NCBI RefSeq assembly: GCF_001423265.1
Contig: NZ_LMND01000012.1
Span: forward strand, 379,501-443,500
Direction: 5' to 3'
Source of the DNA: Methylobacterium sp. Leaf108
GTDB taxonomy: Bacteria; Pseudomonadota; Alphaproteobacteria; Rhizobiales; Beijerinckiaceae
Length of the DNA: 64,000 bases
The position numbers and the translations under genes were made by a program. Shown in pieces: positions 61,599 to 64,000 of the stretch; within the stretch, counting starts at the first letter, position 1, and every line of letters begins with the position of its first letter. A model generated the notes under the pieces. That model ran no database searches, was not told where the DNA came from, and saw only the letters and a program-made list of their open reading frames with translations.

Positions 61599-62645
61599 AT
61601 GGCCACTCTCCCCGCCAAGGTCGAAGCCGGCAGCAGCAAGGGCGGCCTGCGCCAGCTCAACGCGGTCGACGAGGTCGCGGCCCTGCTGCTGGCCATGGGC
61701 AAGCCGGCCGCGGGCCGCCTGCTCAAGTACTTCGAGCCCGACGAGATCCGCCTCATCACCCGCTCCGCGACCCAGCTCGGCGCGGTGAGCTCGGTGCAGA
61801 TCGACAGCATCGTCGACACGTTCTCGGGCGAGTTCTCGGCCGGCGGCAGCCTGATCGGCACCCTGCAGGAGGTCGAGAAGCTCCTGACCGGGCTCCTGCC
61901 GGCCGACCAGCTCTCCGACATCCTGGCCGACCTGCGCGGCGACGTCACCCGCTCGGTCTGGGAGCGGATGTCGGGCGTGTCCGAGAGCGTGCTGGCGAGC
62001 TACCTCGTCAAGGAGCACCCGCAGACGGCGGCCCTCGTGCTGTCACGGATCAAGCCGGCGGCGGCCGCCAAGGTGATGGCCCACCTGCCCGAGGCCCTGC
62101 GCAACACGATCATGCGCCGGATGCTCACCTTCAAGCCCGTGGTCGACGAGATCCGCCAGACCATCGAGAAGGCGCTGCTGGAGGATTTCCTCATCAACGG
62201 CTCGCGCAACTCCGGCGCCGACACCCACGCCAAGATGGCCGACATCATCAACAAGATGGAGCGCAACCAGATCGACGCCGTGCTCACGAGCCTCGGCGAG
62301 ACGCAGCCCAAATCCGTGGAGATCCTCAAGGGCCTGCTCTTCACCTTCGACGACATCGCCCGCCTGGCGCCCCGCGCCCGCACGACGCTGTTCGACGTGG
62401 TGCCGAGCGACCGCCTGATCCTCGCCCTGAAGGGCACCGACGCGGAGTTCCGCACCGTGGTCCTCAGCGCGCTCTCCGCCCGCGTGCGCCGCATGGTCGA
62501 GCACGAGCTGAACGGCGGCGAGCCGGCCGCGCAGAAGGACGTGCTGGAGGCGCGCCGCAGCATCACCGACCTCGCCATGGAGATGGCCGGGCGCGGCGAG
62601 ATCGAGATCAACGCGGGAGGCGAGGTTGAGGAGCTCGTCCGCTGA
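61599..62645 (+). CDS. fliG: flagellar motor switch protein FliG
   Basis: 348 residues. Connects the C-ring to MS-ring protein FliF and interacts with MotA. Typical segments: NAVDEVAALLLAMGKPAAGRLLKYF (N-domain), YLVKEHPQTAALVLSRIKPAAAAKVMAHLP (middle domain with the EHPQT motif) and the C-terminal domain with LFTFDDIARLAPRA, ILALKGTDAEFRTVVLSALSARVRRM containing torque-type charged residues, and LEARRSITDLAMEMAGRGEIEI. The order motA-fliM-fliN-fliG-flhB is that of Rhizobiales. Confidence 0.95.
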   Translation: MATLPAKVEAGSSKGGLRQLNAVDEVAALLLAMGKPAAGRLLKYFEPDEIRLITRSATQLGAVSSVQIDSIVDTFSGEFSAGGSLIGTLQEVEKLLTGLLPADQLSDILADLRGDVTRSVWERMSGVSESVLASYLVKEHPQTAALVLSRIKPAAAAKVMAHLPEALRNTIMRRMLTFKPVVDEIRQTIEKALLEDFLINGSRNSGADTHAKMADIINKMERNQIDAVLTSLGETQPKSVEILKGLLFTFDDIARLAPRARTTLFDVVPSDRLILALKGTDAEFRTVVLSALSARVRRMVEHELNGGEPAAQKDVLEARRSITDLAMEMAGRGEIEINAGGEVEELVR

Positions 62646-62707
62646 GGGATCGGCTCCGGCCCGCCGTGTCCCGACGGCAGCCCTGACCGCCTGGCCGGAC
62701 CCCGTCC

Positions 62708-63775
62708 GTGTCGGATGACAGCGATCCGGAGAGCAAGACCGAGGCGGCGAGCGAGCGCAAGATCCGCGACGCCGTCGAGAAGGGCAACGTGCCGTTCTCG
62801 CGCGAGGCCCCCATCTTCGCCTCGATCCTGGGCCTCCTCATCGCCCTGAGCTTCGTCGTGCGCGACGGCATCGGCCCGCTGGTGCGGGAGATGCTGCCGC
62901 TGTTCGACCATCCCCGCGGGTTCACCCTGGAGAACAGCCAGGACGCGGCGATGCTGTTCCAGGCCACCGCCTTCGCGGTGGCGAAGTTCCTGATCCCGAT
63001 CCTGGCGATCCTGGCCGTGTGCGGCCTGTCCGCCTCCCTCCTCCAGAACGTTCCGAGCCTGGTGGGCGAGCGCATCCGCCCGCAATGGTCGCGGATCTCA
63101 CTGGCCAAGGGCTGGGGACGGATCTTCGGAAAGGAAGGGCAGGTCGAGTTCCTGAAATCGGTCCTTAAATTCTTATCGGTTTCTCTGATCGCCCTGCTCC
63201 TCCTGCGCTCGGAGGGCAACAAAGCCATGAATGCCATGTTCTCCGATCCGAGCCAGATCCCCGACCTGATCCTGACGGTGGCGATCCGCCTGATCTCGGT
63301 GGTGAGCATCGCCACCATCGTGATCGTGGCCGCCGACCTGGTGTGGTCGCGCCTGCGCTGGCAGAAGTCCCTGCGGATGTCCCACCAGGACCTCAAGGAC
63401 GAGCACAAGCAGAGCGAGGGCGACCCCCTCGTCAAGAGCCGCCTGCGCTCGCTGGCCCAGGACCGCTCGCGCAAGCGCATGCTCGCCGACGTGAAGACGG
63501 CCACCGTCGTCATCGCCAACCCGACCCATTACGCCATCGCGCTTCGCTACAACCGCGAGGAGCAGCCCGCCCCCCTCGTGCTGGCCAAGGGCAAGGACCT
63601 GCTGGCCCTGCGCATCCGCGAAATCGCCGAGGCGAACGGCGTTCCGGTGGTGGAAGACAAGCCTCTCGCAAGGTCCCTGTACGACAGTGTCGAGGTCGAT
63701 CAGATGATCCCGGCGGAGTTCTACAGCGCAGTGGCCCAGATCCTGTTCTTCCTGTTCGCAAGGAACCGCTCATGA
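62708..63775 (+). CDS. flhB: flagellar export switch protein FlhB
   Basis: 355 residues from GTG 62708. Integral membrane part of the flagellar type III export gate. N-terminal SDDSDPESKTEAASERKIRDA is the signature start, then four membrane segments (e.g. PIFASILGLLIALSFVV, FLKSVLKFLSVSLIALLLL), and the cytoplasmic domain with the autocleavage motif Asn271-Pro-Thr-His (VIANPTHYAIALRY). Substrate specificity switches after cleavage at NPTH. It ends with FYSAVAQILFFLFARNRS. Its stop overlaps the next start (ATGA). Confidence 0.95.
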   Translation: MSDDSDPESKTEAASERKIRDAVEKGNVPFSREAPIFASILGLLIALSFVVRDGIGPLVREMLPLFDHPRGFTLENSQDAAMLFQATAFAVAKFLIPILAILAVCGLSASLLQNVPSLVGERIRPQWSRISLAKGWGRIFGKEGQVEFLKSVLKFLSVSLIALLLLRSEGNKAMNAMFSDPSQIPDLILTVAIRLISVVSIATIVIVAADLVWSRLRWQKSLRMSHQDLKDEHKQSEGDPLVKSRLRSLAQDRSRKRMLADVKTATVVIANPTHYAIALRYNREEQPAPLVLAKGKDLLALRIREIAEANGVPVVEDKPLARSLYDSVEVDQMIPAEFYSAVAQILFFLFARNRS

Positions 63776-64000
63776 CCGCAGCTTCCCGCTGGGCCGCCGG
63801 CGATTCGACCCGAGGCCGTTCCGCCCGTGACGGGGACGCCCACGACGTCGGCTGCGCCACCGAGGACGTGATGGGCGCGGCCGAGCGCGTGTTCGCCACC
63901 GCCATCCGGGACTTCATCGCCGAACTCTGCCTGCTCGACGGCGGGATCCTGATCGGCTGGGTCAAGGGCGAGCGCCACGGCAACATCGCCGACCTCGTCG
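63772..64000 (+). CDS. hypothetical protein of the flagellar operon (3' end outside window)
   Basis: At least 76 residues from ATG 63772, overlapping the flhB stop by 4 bases, frame open to the window end. It begins TAASRWAAGDSTRGRSARDG and continues with a helix (MGAAERVFATAIRDFIAELC) and LDGGILIGWVKGERHGN. No family recognised from this fragment. Coupling to flhB suggests a flagellar accessory role. Confidence 0.55.
   Translation, partial: MTAASRWAAGDSTRGRSARDGDAHDVGCATEDVMGAAERVFATAIRDFIAELCLLDGGILIGWVKGERHGNIADLV

Overview
The window is about 70% G+C double-stranded bacterial chromosome, almost entirely coding, with no rRNA, tRNA, CRISPR array or transposase that I could recognise. The gene content points to a Methylobacterium/Methylorubrum-like member of the Hyphomicrobiales (Alphaproteobacteria): a MucR-type regulator, phaA-phaB, DUF2125, DUF2948, UPF0262 and DUF6456 proteins, a Rhizobiales-style motA-fliM-DUF6468-fliN-fliG-flhB run, and many small Met-, Arg- or Gln-rich secreted proteins. 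This assignment is inference from gene families, not a database match.

Layout. 1-2821: 3' part of a Bat (aerotolerance-type) operon, batB-like (partial), TPR batC-like and batD-like. 2887-5440: small secreted protein, panC, mucR. 5440-11617: oligopeptidase B, a 1199-residue AsmA protein and a small Q-rich secreted protein. 11801-16778: UvrD/PcrA helicase, PhoH ATPase, a Met/Arg repeat protein and a DUF6456 regulator. 16887-21447 (all minus strand): EamA transporter, DUF2125, a small hypothetical gene, TerC and a lipid kinase. 21899-28880: secreted hypothetical, membrane protein with an SNase-like domain, MFS transporter, L,D-transpeptidase, OmpR-type response regulator, cNMP-binding protein and dapD. 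29072-37376: alpha/beta hydrolase, a hisD operon, phaA-phaB, a second EamA exporter and a DUF985 cupin. 37391-41528: two envelope hypotheticals and a divergent PEP carboxylase homologue. 41683-48324: a looser, more AT-rich, repeat-bearing stretch with a HlyD/DUF3302-like pair, an orphan sugar-binding protein and a GGDEF-EAL protein. 48746-57319: sufE, a HWE-type kinase, glutathione peroxidase, a PRC-barrel protein, argJ, mutT and small conserved genes up to comF. 57480-64000: sensor kinase followed by the flagellar motor/switch/export operon, which runs off the end.

The most unusual signals are non-coding. There are two parS-like palindromes (perfect at 57400-57413; 13 of 14 at 18569-18582). 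Two perfect DnaA boxes separated by GANTC sites lie at 19587-19677, so the window may be origin-proximal. A dispersed repeat occurs four times, and in three copies its last bases are the stop codon of the neighbouring gene. A second repeat type appears to have inserted in frame between the start codon and the signal peptide of batD. Among proteins, a PEP carboxylase homologue with replaced active-site residues and an alpha/beta hydrolase with Ala at the nucleophile position stand out. I did not find an obvious new defence or biosynthetic system.
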